Shown: in pieces, positions 1 through 8,223 of the stretch
Position numbering within the stretch: the first letter of the stretch is position 1
Layout: every line of letters begins with the position of its first letter
Assembly: GCF_013002715.1 (NCBI RefSeq)
Contig: NZ_JABENB010000003.1
Location: forward strand, 1 to 64,000
Direction of reading: 5' to 3'
Length of the DNA stretch: 64,000 bases
Origin: Flexivirga aerilata
Lineage (GTDB): Bacteria; Actinomycetota; Actinomycetes; Actinomycetales; Dermatophilaceae
The notes under the pieces: generated by a model
What the model was told of the DNA's origin: nothing
Database searches by the model: none
What the model saw: the letters and a program-made list of their open reading frames with translations, nothing else
Program-made: the position numbers and the translations under genes

Positions 1-88
1 CGCGTCCCTGCCGGCTCCTCGTTGCTGTTGTTCACGTCCTGCAGTGTCATGCGTTACTACTCCGGTCCCGCCCCAACCATGGGGCGTG

Positions 89-619
89 TCACGGACCAGA
101 AACACCGAAATTGCGATAGTCCCCCTGAAGGGGAGTCACGATGGGAACCTCACGCTTCGCCACCCGGACACGAACGATGCTTCGACGGCGACCATCACGG
201 CGCGCGATATGTTCCAGGAACGGCAGGTACCCGCGCTGACGAGTCCGGGTGTTCTCGTAGAGGCCGTCCGCGACCGTGACGCCGTCGTGGGCGTGAAACC
301 GGTAGAAACTCAGCACTGACCGCACCCGCAGCGCGACGGTCGATTCGCCCACCGGGGCACGGCCGCGCCCTTGGCGGACCTCTTGAGCGAAGGAACCGAC
401 ATCGGCCACGCCAACGGTCTCCCAGCTCTGTGCACGGTCTTCGAGGAACGTCCACCACAACGCCAGGCCACGCGCATACGCCTTGATCGTGTTCGGTGAA
501 CACCCTGTCGCGCGCAGGAACTCCAGATATCGCTCAACAGGCCTCACCAAGTAATGATCAGAACCGACCACCGTCCACGTCGTGCTGTCCCCAGTCAATA
601 TCCTCTGGCTTGTCGCCAC
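89..619 (-). pseudogene. Truncated tyrosine recombinase, N-terminal part only
   Basis: The readable 176 residues match the SAM-like core-binding domain of tyrosine recombinases (LVRPVERYLEFLRATG, then SPNTIKAYARGLALWW). The frame runs through the interdomain linker (KREVPIVTP) and then stops. The whole catalytic domain with its Arg-His-Arg-Tyr residues is missing; the family is normally over 300 residues. I chose the GTG at 619 because GGGAGA lies just upstream on the minus strand; an upstream ATG at 757 adds a non-family leader. Homology breaks near position 125, at a small hairpin, which suggests the gene was cut by another mobile element or a deletion. It should be inactive as a recombinase. 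Confidence 0.75.
120..134. repeat. Small inverted repeat at the integrase break point
   Basis: TCCCC and GGGGA arms around a CTGAA loop sit exactly where the recombinase homology ends. The sequence to its left (about 85-120) reads like an insertion sequence end on the minus strand, but no transposase is present in the window. Confidence 0.35.
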
Positions 620-711
620 GGTGTCTCCCGATCTCAGGCGGCGCTGACACACTCGATGCCAGATAACTCGCCGCTCACAACCCTCGACCCGACCACAGAG
701 CCCTGTCGCGT

Positions 712-987
712 ATGTCACCGACGCGACGCGACAAGTACAGACAACGGATGATGGCATTTGCAGCCTGGACCCAGGATCTGCGGATCCAGGTCGTCGACGA
801 CCAGGAGCTTGAGGAACCGGTCACGTGGTCGAGCGTTCGGGGCGAGTACGTGCCCCTCGCCGATTGCCGGCAACTGGGGGAGCGATGGACGCCGGACTTG
901 CTGCGCGTGACGCGGCAGTATCGAGTGCTGTCCGGCCCGCGAGGCGACTGCCCACTGCCGGACCAGTTGCCGCCGCGGACGACGTAA
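712..987 (+). CDS. Hypothetical protein, 91 residues
   Basis: I do not recognise this protein. It is mildly charged, with no signal peptide, membrane segment or known motif. The coding look is modest: it is open and has ordinary actinobacterial codon use, but no clear ribosome binding site precedes the ATG. It lies in the edge zone between the broken recombinase and the conjugation region, where decayed fragments are likely. It could be a remnant of a larger gene or not a gene at all. Confidence 0.3.
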   Translation: MSPTRRDKYRQRMMAFAAWTQDLRIQVVDDQELEEPVTWSSVRGEYVPLADCRQLGERWTPDLLRVTRQYRVLSGPRGDCPLPDQLPPRTT

Positions 988-1133
988 GCGTGAGCGTCCT
1001 CAGGTCCAGTTGACGAGAACCATCGGAGGGAAGCCCATCGCGATGGTGTCCTTAGGGTCGCGGCAGCCATGATCGCCTGAGCCGTTGTCCTGATCGGACC
1101 GGGTAACCCCAGATGGGGGAGCTCGAGAGTGGA

Positions 1134-1433
1134 TCAGTCCGAGACGCAGTCCTCCTCGCGAAGCTCTCCCGGTGTCCTGGCGTCAGAGAACGCGCGGCTG
1201 GCCAGACCGCGTGCGATGTTCGCAGCGCCGTACCCCGGCGCGGGGTCCAGACGGATGCTGAAGCGCACCATGCTGTCGATCAGCTGCACGTCTTCGTAGA
1301 GCCTGCCGGAGCCGGTCATGCGCCGCAGATCCCGTGCCGTGGTGACGAGATGCTCCAGTTCCTCGCTACTGGGCACCGCCCCAGCAACGTCGGGTGCGAA
1401 GGAATAGGTCAGCCTCACGGCGCAGGAGCTCAT
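1134..1433 (-). CDS. Hypothetical protein, 99 residues
   Basis: This is a small soluble acidic protein without a recognised domain. It begins MSSCAVRLTYSFAPD and has amphipathic helix-like stretches (SSEELEHLVTTARDLRRM). The start at 1433 is preferred over an ATG at 1535 because the upstream extension is Arg/Ala-rich and looks non-coding. No strong Shine-Dalgarno sequence is visible. It reads away from the conjugation genes that begin at 1844, so it is probably a separate unit. Confidence 0.45.
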   Translation of the reverse strand: MSSCAVRLTYSFAPDVAGAVPSSEELEHLVTTARDLRRMTGSGRLYEDVQLIDSMVRFSIRLDPAPGYGAANIARGLASRAFSDARTPGELREEDCVSD

Positions 1434-1808
1434 GCCGTGGATTGTGTCGCGACGACCTGACACCGGGTCGCGAGCGGTGCAGGCGCGCCTGGCGGGCGCC
1501 TTGTTTGACGACCGCCAGTAATCCCGGGACGGCACCCAATGTCATCGGATTCCTTCCGTGCGCTCCGCCGGATGAAGGGGTAGATCCCCGCCGCGGGATC
1601 GCTGGCGAAGGGTGCGGGGTCGGGCGACAGCGCCCGCCGGTGCGCGTCCAACCTCTGGCGCAGCCCCTGTCCGGAAAGAAGTTCTGAGAAGAGGGGGAAC
1701 GCGGTGTTTGTGCAGGTCAACGTGCTGTAGCGGGCAACGTTCCTCCGGCGTTCCCCCTCGCTCGGCCCTCTTGGAGGCACGTAACCGGATACGTCCGCTG
1801 GGGACCTT
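1434..1808. other. Intergenic stretch before the conjugation operon
   Basis: About 375 bases contain only overlapping out-of-frame ORFs that look like chance openings. The likely promoter of the transfer genes lies at its right end, but I cannot place -35 and -10 boxes with confidence. Confidence 0.4.
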
Positions 1809-1832
1809 CTGTCTGTCCGATTCGACAGACAG
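1809..1832 (+). promoter_or_regulatory. Perfect 9-bp inverted repeat over the ribosome binding site
   Basis: CTGTCTGTC and GACAGACAG flank the 6-base spacer CGATTC. The right arm ends in the AGGA that serves the ATG at 1844. The repeat could be a protein operator at the head of the transfer operon, an RNA hairpin hiding the Shine-Dalgarno sequence, or both. Confidence 0.6.
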
Positions 1833-1843
1833 GAACTCAGGCG

Positions 1844-2644
1844 ATGAGCGTTGAAGACTGCCTCGGTCTCTCCTCGAACAGCGAGCTGCTGGCGCAGGCA
1901 GACCAGGCGTGGCCGACATGGTGCGAACAACATCCCAGGCTGAGTGCCGCCACCGACACCACGACCATGCGGTCCTGGCTGCGGCAGCACACGACCGAAG
2001 AGTGTGACCAGCTACTCCTGTGCCTGGCGGAACTGGCCGCCACCGACGGCGGCAACGACGTCGCGGCGGCCGCCGCCCTCGCCTGGGCGCTGATGCCTGG
2101 GGTGTGCTCACTGGCGAACAGGCTGGGCACGCTCGCCCCGGAGATCGATCAAGTCGTCGCCGGACAGCTGTGGCTGGAAGTGCGCACCTTCCCGTGGCGC
2201 CGGCTGACCAAGGTCTCCGCCAACATCCTGCTGAACACCCGCGCCGGGGTACTTCGCGAATGCGGCGCCCACTCCCAGCTCGAACGGAGCGACCCGACAT
2301 GGTCGCGCACCAGCCCGGTCGACCCGTCCCATTGGTTCTGGATGGAGGGACCGGCCGAGCCGAACGACGCGGCCGCCGAGGAACTCCTCCAACTTTTGGA
2401 GTGGGCATGCGACCACGACGTCATCACCCCCGCTGACCGGTCGCTGCTGCTGTGCCTGGTCGAGGCGGCCGACCGCACTGCGATCAACCGCACCGGCCGC
2501 AGCGGCGCCGGGCTGATGGCCAACGGCCTGAACCAAGAGGTTGCCACCCAGCTGGGGATCTCGGTGCGGACACTGCGCCGCCGCACCCGCCGCAGCATCG
2601 ACGCCCTGACCGATGCATGCGGACACGGGAAGGCGACGGCATGA
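1844..2644 (+). CDS. Sigma-factor-like/HTH protein heading the transfer genes
   Basis: This 266-residue soluble protein is mostly helical. Its C-terminus (about 228-258) contains a helix-turn-helix resembling sigma-70 region 4 (EVATQLGISVRTLRRRTRRS), followed by a basic patch. The rest matches nothing I can name, and regions 2 and 3 of a sigma factor are not evident. Calling it a DNA-binding regulator is therefore safer than calling it a sigma factor. It is the first gene of a tightly packed operon; the next start overlaps its stop as ATGA. A perfect inverted repeat lies directly upstream, so autoregulation is plausible. Confidence 0.65.
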   Translation: MSVEDCLGLSSNSELLAQADQAWPTWCEQHPRLSAATDTTTMRSWLRQHTTEECDQLLLCLAELAATDGGNDVAAAAALAWALMPGVCSLANRLGTLAPEIDQVVAGQLWLEVRTFPWRRLTKVSANILLNTRAGVLRECGAHSQLERSDPTWSRTSPVDPSHWFWMEGPAEPNDAAAEELLQLLEWACDHDVITPADRSLLLCLVEAADRTAINRTGRSGAGLMANGLNQEVATQLGISVRTLRRRTRRSIDALTDACGHGKATA

Positions 2645-2940
2645 GTGACCGCCAGCACCACCATCGGCACCTTAGGTCGGTCGAGGTGATCACAGTGACC
2701 GAGACGACGGAAACCCCGGCAGAAGAACCCCAGCACGAGGCTGGACGCAGCACCGCAGACATCGCGGCCTTGTTCGATGTGGCCGGCCGCGAAGAAGAAG
2801 CCATCCGCCAGCTCGACGGCTGCATGGCACGCCTGCACGAGGTGCAGCACGCCAAGGCCGCGCTCAAGACCCTGTCGGCGCCGGAACTGCGGGCGGCACT
2901 GGAGTTTCGCCGGGCAGCCCTCGGTGGTGAGCCCGCATGA
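2641..2940 (+). CDS. Hypothetical helical protein of the transfer operon
   Basis: This is a 99-residue protein with a disordered, His-rich start (HHHRHLRS) and a helical second half. The ATG at 2641 overlaps the previous stop, and its own stop overlaps the next start at 2937, so translation is coupled on both sides. The coupling supports a real gene despite the lack of a recognised domain. It may be a partner of the downstream P-loop protein, but that is only inferred from position. Confidence 0.65.
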   Translation: MSDRQHHHRHLRSVEVITVTETTETPAEEPQHEAGRSTADIAALFDVAGREEEAIRQLDGCMARLHEVQHAKAALKTLSAPELRAALEFRRAALGGEPA

Positions 2941-3785
2941 CACAGGTACTCACCGAACGGCCCGCCGTCTCCGTCGACGAGCTCAAACGCGCATGGTCGG
3001 CGGTGCAGGCCGGAGAATTCCGGGCTAACACCACACGGCCCGCACCGCAGCCCGCCGGCGACCCGCAGCGGGCCCGCACGACCAGCCCGTGGCAGCCCGA
3101 CCCCACCGAGGTCGTCCTGCCGGTCCTCGGGTGCGGAGGATCCTCCGGGGCCACCACGCTGGCCGTCGCGATCGCCACCGCCGCCGGGGCCGGCTCCCGG
3201 GTCGTGGAGTGCGCGTCAGTCACCTCCTCCGGTCTGGCTGCCGCCAGCACCGCGGAACTGGGCGCGTACGAAAGCGCCTGGTGTCGCGGTAGCCGTGACC
3301 ATGTGCTGCTCGAACGGGTCATCGACGTCCTGACGACCGCCGAAGAGATCCCGCACCCGTCGACCCCCGACCGGCCCGTGACGCTCACCGTGCTGGACAT
3401 CGGGTGGGAGCTCGGCCAGGTCCTGACCACTCCGGGCTGGATCGGCGACTTCGTCCGTGATGCCAAGCACGTGGTGTTGACCACCACCGCCACTGTGCCC
3501 GGCATACGCCGCCTCGAGGGGGCACTCGACCTGCTCGGCAACGACCACTCGTGCGCCGCGGTCCTCGGACCGCGGCGCAAGAAGTGGCCCAAGAGCGTCG
3601 AGCACACGGCCGGGCGCGTGACCCGTGACCTGGAACGGCAGGGGCTGCTGTTCGAGATCCCCGAAGAGGCCGCCTTGGCGGTCGACGGGCTCACCGGGGG
3701 CCCGCTTCCCAAGCCGCTGCTGTCGGCAGCTGACCAACTCGCCCAGCGCCTGCTGGACGACTCCACGAAAGGAACACCGCAATGA
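2937..3785 (+). CDS. P-loop protein of ParA/MinD-like type
   Basis: The 282-residue protein has a proline-rich, probably flexible first 55 residues. A Walker-A-like loop then follows a beta strand (VLPVLGCGGSSGATTLAVAI, about 61-80). The loop is divergent: it lacks the usual GKGGxGKT lysines, so ATP binding is uncertain. A hydrophobic strand ending in an acidic residue (VTLTVLDIGWE) fits the Walker B position. Related proteins occur before T4SS genes in actinobacterial conjugative elements. A role in organising or anchoring the transfer machine is inference. It overlaps its neighbours by 4 bases on both sides. Confidence 0.6.
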   Translation: MTQVLTERPAVSVDELKRAWSAVQAGEFRANTTRPAPQPAGDPQRARTTSPWQPDPTEVVLPVLGCGGSSGATTLAVAIATAAGAGSRVVECASVTSSGLAAASTAELGAYESAWCRGSRDHVLLERVIDVLTTAEEIPHPSTPDRPVTLTVLDIGWELGQVLTTPGWIGDFVRDAKHVVLTTTATVPGIRRLEGALDLLGNDHSCAAVLGPRRKKWPKSVEHTAGRVTRDLERQGLLFEIPEEAALAVDGLTGGPLPKPLLSAADQLAQRLLDDSTKGTPQ

Positions 3786-4081
3786 TGAGTCAGACGAGTG
3801 TGCGCGCGGTCGCTCTGGCGGCCAAGGTCTGCCCGAAGGCGCCGAAAGGCGCCAGTACGGCGATGAACGACATCACCGGCTACGTGATGTGGGGCGTCAT
3901 CGCTCTCATGGGCTTGGGGATGCTCGTCGGCGTCGGCGGCATCGTCGCCGGTCGCGTCTTCTCGATGCCGCACGCGAGCAAGATGTCGATCATCGGCATC
4001 TGTGTCGTGTTCGGCGCGGCGATCGCCTACCTGGTGCTGCCCGGAATGCTGAACGCGGTCATCGGTAAGGGCTGCGTGTGA
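3782..4081 (+). CDS. VirB2-like small membrane protein (pilin candidate)
   Basis: The 99 residues hold two hydrophobic helices (about 33-57 and 70-92) separated by a short basic loop (SMPHASK). The size and topology resemble VirB2/TrbC pilins after processing. The N-terminal 28 residues are polar, without a clear Sec signal. A second ATG at 3785 is possible. Its place between the P-loop protein and the VirB8- and VirB6-like genes matches T4SS order. The pilin identity rests on topology and context only. Confidence 0.6.
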   Translation: MMSQTSVRAVALAAKVCPKAPKGASTAMNDITGYVMWGVIALMGLGMLVGVGGIVAGRVFSMPHASKMSIIGICVVFGAAIAYLVLPGMLNAVIGKGCV

Positions 4082-4082
4082 C

Positions 4083-4916
4083 ATGAGTGCACAGCTCGAT
4101 GGAACCGTTGGCTGGGACCGTCGTCGCCTGGTGTTCGTGCTCGGGGTCGTTGTCGCAGCCGGGGTTGCTCTGATCCTCGGTCTGGGATTTGCGATCTACT
4201 TCGCGATCTCCACCGCGATGTCGGGCGGGCAAGGCGACTCCGGGTCGGCCGGGAAACAGTCGCATACCAGCACGCACGCCACCGGCAAGGCTCACCGCGA
4301 CGCGATCGCGGCCGAGCCGATGCTGACGGTCGACGAGGACGCAGCGCAACCAGCGCCGCCGGCCGCCGTGGCAGCAAAGACGGTCAACATCCCGCAGAGC
4401 GCCATACAGGGGCCGGCGGGAGTGCCATCGGGGTTTCCGCACTCTCCGGAGGGTGCGGTCGGCCAGTTGGCCGCCATTGAGCAAGTCGTACTGCAAAGCA
4501 TGAGCATCCCGCAGGTCGACAGCATCCACGCCAGTTGGGCGATGCCCGGTGCGCCGAGCGTCGCCAAATGGCCACTGACACAGGACGTTCAAACGTTCCT
4601 CGGCGACGCTCAAATGGGCGGCACTCTCGACCCCACGAGCACGGTGGTGGTCACTCCTGTCGGTGCCCAAGTCAAGGGCAGCGACGGGCCGGACTGGGTC
4701 TTGGCGTGTGTGCTGGTGAAGGTGCACGCCACCATCACTCAGGACGCCCAGATGGGGTACGGCTACTGCGAACGCATGCAGTGGCATAACGGCCGCTGGA
4801 TGATCGCACCCGGCGCCACGCCTTACCCGGCACCGTCGACCTGGCCAGGTAGTGATGTCAGCAACAAGGCTGGCTGGAAGACCTGGTCTGGCGCAGACGA
4901 GGGGTTCGACCAGTGA
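4083..4916 (+). CDS. VirB8/TcpC-like single-pass conjugation protein
   Basis: The 277-residue protein has a short cytoplasmic start, one strong membrane helix (about 17-45) and a Ser/Gly/Thr linker. A folded extracytoplasmic domain follows (about 120-260). This architecture is that of VirB8 and TcpC proteins, whose outer domain has an NTF2-like fold and scaffolds the channel. Sequence identity to VirB8 cannot be judged by eye. The gene starts one base after the preceding stop and ends overlapping the GTG of the channel gene at 4913. Confidence 0.6.
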   Translation: MSAQLDGTVGWDRRRLVFVLGVVVAAGVALILGLGFAIYFAISTAMSGGQGDSGSAGKQSHTSTHATGKAHRDAIAAEPMLTVDEDAAQPAPPAAVAAKTVNIPQSAIQGPAGVPSGFPHSPEGAVGQLAAIEQVVLQSMSIPQVDSIHASWAMPGAPSVAKWPLTQDVQTFLGDAQMGGTLDPTSTVVVTPVGAQVKGSDGPDWVLACVLVKVHATITQDAQMGYGYCERMQWHNGRWMIAPGATPYPAPSTWPGSDVSNKAGWKTWSGADEGFDQ

Positions 4917-6556
4917 TCCCCGCAATCGGCTGGCCCCATGTCCCCAACCCGTTCAGCTGGCTCGCCGGAGAAGCCGGCAAGGTCGTGACGGGCGGCTGGA
5001 CGATGGCGATGCTCGGCCTCTGGAACGCCGGACTGTGGATGCTGCGGCTTGTCCTGAACATCATGGACGCGTTCCTGACCCCCGACCTGAGTGAGAACGG
5101 AGCCGGATCGCAGGTCTATCAGTACACATTCTGGATCGCCGGATCACTGGTTGTGCTGATGCTGATGATCCAGCTCGGTGTGGCCGCGATCCGTCGCGAT
5201 GGCAAGAGCATCGCCACCGCCCTCATGGGAACCGGCCAGTTTTCGCTCGTATGGTCCTGCTGGGTCGGCGGCGCCGTCATGGTGCTCGCTGCGGCTGGCG
5301 GGCTGGAACGCGCCTTGATGTCAGCACTGCTGAAGGTCAGCTCGTGGTCCGACTGGAGCCCCTTTCAGGACATCAGCACCAAGAGCATCACTGACGGCAC
5401 GGTCGCCACCGTCCTTGGCGGTATGGGCTGCCTACTCTGGCTGGCCGCGATCGGGCACCTGCTGGTGATGCTGACCCGCGCCGGCGCGCTGCTCGTCCTG
5501 TCGACGACCACGCCGATCTCGGCGGCCGGACTGGTCTCTGACGTCGGGCGGCCGTGGTTCTGGAAGTCGTTGCGGTGGTTCATCGCCGCTGCCTTCTCGC
5601 CCGTCATCATGGTGCTTGTCCTGGGCCTTGGGGTGCAGTTGACCACCGGCGTAGCTACCGGGTTTACCGACTCCACCCAGAAAGCGATCGGCACCGCCGT
5701 GCCCGGGGTGGTCTTGATCCTCATCTCCGCGTTTTGCCCGCTCGCTCTCTTCAAGCTGCTCGCGTTCGTCGACCCGGGCACCACCTCGGGAGCCGCGCTC
5801 CGCGCCGGCCTCGACGCCCAGGGCGGACTGCAAGGTCTCCTCAGCGGCGGCGGGGGAGCCGAGGATGCGGGGTCCAGTGCTGCGTCGAGCTCGGACGAGA
5901 ACGGCACCTCCCAGGGAGAAGCATCCGGCGAAGACGCGACCTCGTCCCGCTTCAACAAGGCCGAGGGCGGCATGCTCCAGTCCGCGGGCGGCATGCTCGG
6001 CAGTGTCGGTGGAGCCATCGGCGGAGCAGCGTCCAAGGGCCTTGGCGCGATGCAGACCGTCGGCACCCGGGGCGCCGCGATCGGCGCCGATCTGACGAAC
6101 CAAATGGGTGTCGGGCACAACAACTACTACCCGGACTTCAGTGGCGGGAAGCAGCAAAAGGGCAGCGGCAACAGCAACGGCGGCAAGGACGAGAACCCGG
6201 ACCGTCACAAGGACGGCGACGGCGGCGGCGACAACGGGCAGGGTGCGGGTCCCAACGACCCCTCGAGTTCGACCCAGAACGACCCGACCACCGGGCAAGG
6301 CGCCGACGGCGAACAGGGCCCGACCAACCCCGGGCAGGCCACGCAGGGACCCGAGATGCCGACACCACCCATGCCACCCAATACGTCCCCGGCGGGCGGC
6401 GAAGGCGGCGGCCAACAAGGCGGCCAAGGCGGCGGGTCGAAGGGCGGCGGCCAAGGCGGCGGTGGTCCGAAGGGCGGCGCGCCTGGCGGATCCGGCGGCG
6501 CCGGCGGTGGAGCAGCAGGAGGCGGCGCCAGCGAAGCGGCCGTCGTTGCGGTGTGA
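4913..6556 (+). CDS. VirB6/TrbL-like polytopic channel protein
   Basis: The first 300 or so residues contain several hydrophobic helices (for example VVLMLMIQLGVAAI and LVMLTRAGALLVLSTTTPIS), as in TrbL/VirB6 inner-membrane channel proteins. Residues from about 300 onward are disordered. They are very rich in Gly, Ser, Asn and Gln, with GGGSKGGGQGGGGPKGG-type runs near the end. The GTG start at 4913 overlaps the previous stop. The long glycine tail is common in actinobacterial versions and is probably cytoplasmic. It is part of the transfer operon, with the SCO6880-type gene 21 bases downstream. Confidence 0.8.
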   Translation: MIPAIGWPHVPNPFSWLAGEAGKVVTGGWTMAMLGLWNAGLWMLRLVLNIMDAFLTPDLSENGAGSQVYQYTFWIAGSLVVLMLMIQLGVAAIRRDGKSIATALMGTGQFSLVWSCWVGGAVMVLAAAGGLERALMSALLKVSSWSDWSPFQDISTKSITDGTVATVLGGMGCLLWLAAIGHLLVMLTRAGALLVLSTTTPISAAGLVSDVGRPWFWKSLRWFIAAAFSPVIMVLVLGLGVQLTTGVATGFTDSTQKAIGTAVPGVVLILISAFCPLALFKLLAFVDPGTTSGAALRAGLDAQGGLQGLLSGGGGAEDAGSSAASSSDENGTSQGEASGEDATSSRFNKAEGGMLQSAGGMLGSVGGAIGGAASKGLGAMQTVGTRGAAIGADLTNQMGVGHNNYYPDFSGGKQQKGSGNSNGGKDENPDRHKDGDGGGDNGQGAGPNDPSSSTQNDPTTGQGADGEQGPTNPGQATQGPEMPTPPMPPNTSPAGGEGGGQQGGQGGGSKGGGQGGGGPKGGAPGGSGGAGGGAAGGGASEAAVVAV

Positions 6557-6577
6557 GCGAAGAAGGAGCGAACTGAA

Positions 6578-8083
6578 ATGGCATCGATCTACAACGACTA
6601 CTCACGCGATCGGATCGGCTGGTTCTTCGGGCTGTCCGGATGGCAGGCCGGGACTCTCGCCGTCGCGGTGCTGCCACCGTGCTGGGCCCTGTCCAAGGGC
6701 GCGTGGGCCTCGCTCGGCCTGTTCACGCTGCTGTGGGTGGTGCTGTTCGTCGTCACCGTGACGCCGGTGCGCGGCCGCTCGGCAGTCGGATGGTTCGGGG
6801 CGCTGACGCGGTCGGCGGTCGGCGGGCTCTTGGGCTGGACACGGTTCCGGAGCAAGGCGGTCACCGGAGAGATCGACAACCTCGACGACGCCGACTTGCC
6901 CGGAGTCATCCAGGCCGTGCAGATCCACGACGGCCCGCCTTCGGGTCCATCGCTGGCTCGGATCGCCGTGATCCAGGACCACGCCACCAAGACATGGGCA
7001 GTCACCGCTTCGGTCGTGCATCCCGGGATCGGCCTGAAAGAGGCGGCCGCACGGCTCCAGCAGGGGACGGGGCTCAGTGACCTGCTGGACACCGCGATGC
7101 GGACCGAACTCGTCGAAGAGATCATCTTCCTCATTCGCACGGTGCCCGACGATGGTGCCGAGCGAGACCTGTACGTCGAACGGCACCGCCGCAACGGGCC
7201 AACGTTGGCGCGACAGGTCAATGACGAGCTCCAGGCCGGCCTGTCCGCAGCGGGCGTGCGCACCGAGGCGTTCTGCACCATCGTCGTCGCGGAGTCGCGG
7301 CTGAAGGGTGAAGCCAAGGAGACCGGCGGCGGGCTGGACGGGCGATGCCGCGTCCTGTACAGCCTGATGGCCGAAATCGAGGCCCAGCTGCGCGGCGGCA
7401 TGGCGATGACCAACGTGGCCTGGCTGACATCCCCGGAACTGGCGCTGGCATGCCGCACCGGGTTCGCCCCGGGTGATCGGGCAAGCGTCGTCGACGCCCT
7501 GGCAGCTCGAGAACGCAACACCGACGTGAACACCGACGTCCCCTGGGCGATGGCGGGGCCCTCTGGCGCCGACGCCGCGATGCGGCACTACAGCCACGAC
7601 GCGTGGAACTCCGTGTCGAGCACCATCAAGCTGCCGACCAAGGGCGCCGTGATGGGAGCCCTGGCGCCGGTGTTGACGCCCGGCGAACCAGGGGAGCGGC
7701 GCAGCTTCATGGTCTGCTACCCGATCGTGCGGCAGGCCAAGGCAGATCGGCAACAAGGAAACTCCGAGTGGAAGGCCGACGTTGCCGACGCGCTGCGGAG
7801 CAAAGCCAAGGTGAAAGCGCGCGCCCGACAGCGCAACGAAGCTGCCAAGGTTCGCGGCTTGGACACCAAACTCGCCCGCGGCAACGCGCTGATCCGCCCG
7901 TACGCCGTGTGCACCGTGACGGCACCCAAGACCGCACGGATCAGCGAGTACGGGCGTCGGCTGGACGCCTCGGTCCGCCGAGCAGGGTTCGCCCCGCTGC
8001 GTCTCGACGTCGCCCAGGACGCGGCCTTCGCCGCCTCGACCGTCCCGCTCGGCATCAGCCTCTCCCGGCAGGGGGACGCATGA
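6578..8083 (+). CDS. SCO6880-family conjugation protein (PrgI-like plus VirB4 N-domain)
   Basis: The 501-residue protein starts with two membrane helices (about 20-65) in a PrgI/TcpE-like arrangement. A soluble region resembling the N-terminal domain of VirB4 ATPases follows, with no Walker motif. In actinobacterial elements this protein is encoded just before the VirB4 motor domain, so the two together make up a split VirB4 system. That pattern is seen here, with the motor at 8220. The charged spacing (DVADALRSKAKVKARARQRN) fits a peripheral membrane protein. GAAGGAG upstream supports the ATG at 6578. Confidence 0.8.
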   Translation: MASIYNDYSRDRIGWFFGLSGWQAGTLAVAVLPPCWALSKGAWASLGLFTLLWVVLFVVTVTPVRGRSAVGWFGALTRSAVGGLLGWTRFRSKAVTGEIDNLDDADLPGVIQAVQIHDGPPSGPSLARIAVIQDHATKTWAVTASVVHPGIGLKEAAARLQQGTGLSDLLDTAMRTELVEEIIFLIRTVPDDGAERDLYVERHRRNGPTLARQVNDELQAGLSAAGVRTEAFCTIVVAESRLKGEAKETGGGLDGRCRVLYSLMAEIEAQLRGGMAMTNVAWLTSPELALACRTGFAPGDRASVVDALAARERNTDVNTDVPWAMAGPSGADAAMRHYSHDAWNSVSSTIKLPTKGAVMGALAPVLTPGEPGERRSFMVCYPIVRQAKADRQQGNSEWKADVADALRSKAKVKARARQRNEAAKVRGLDTKLARGNALIRPYAVCTVTAPKTARISEYGRRLDASVRRAGFAPLRLDVAQDAAFAASTVPLGISLSRQGDA

Positions 8084-8223
8084 GGCCTGCACCGAACACG
8101 CGCAGCGGCCCGACTCGACGACACGAGCTGCACGATCAACGCCGCTGCGGCCGAATCAAACACGGCAAGGGAGCAACCCTCAAAACCGTTCTCGCGCAAT
8201 CGATTCAGGAGCAGAAGCGATGA
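8080..8223 (+). CDS. Small basic protein coupled between SCO6880-like and VirB4 genes
   Basis: A 47-codon ORF begins with ATGA over the previous stop and ends with TGATG over the next start. Both overlaps imply coupled translation in a dense operon. The product is strongly basic (many Arg, Lys and His) and has no membrane segment. I do not recognise it. It may mainly carry ribosomes through to the VirB4 gene. Confidence 0.5.
   Translation: MRPAPNTRSGPTRRHELHDQRRCGRIKHGKGATLKTVLAQSIQEQKR

Noticed and set aside
2484..2867. Minus-strand ORF over the small transfer gene
   Set aside because: Its composition is that of a shadow frame, and the plus-strand genes are linked by overlaps.
6360..6550. 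GGC-rich repeats at the end of the VirB6-like gene as a separate repeat element
   Set aside because: They encode a Gly-rich protein tail and are not regular at DNA level.
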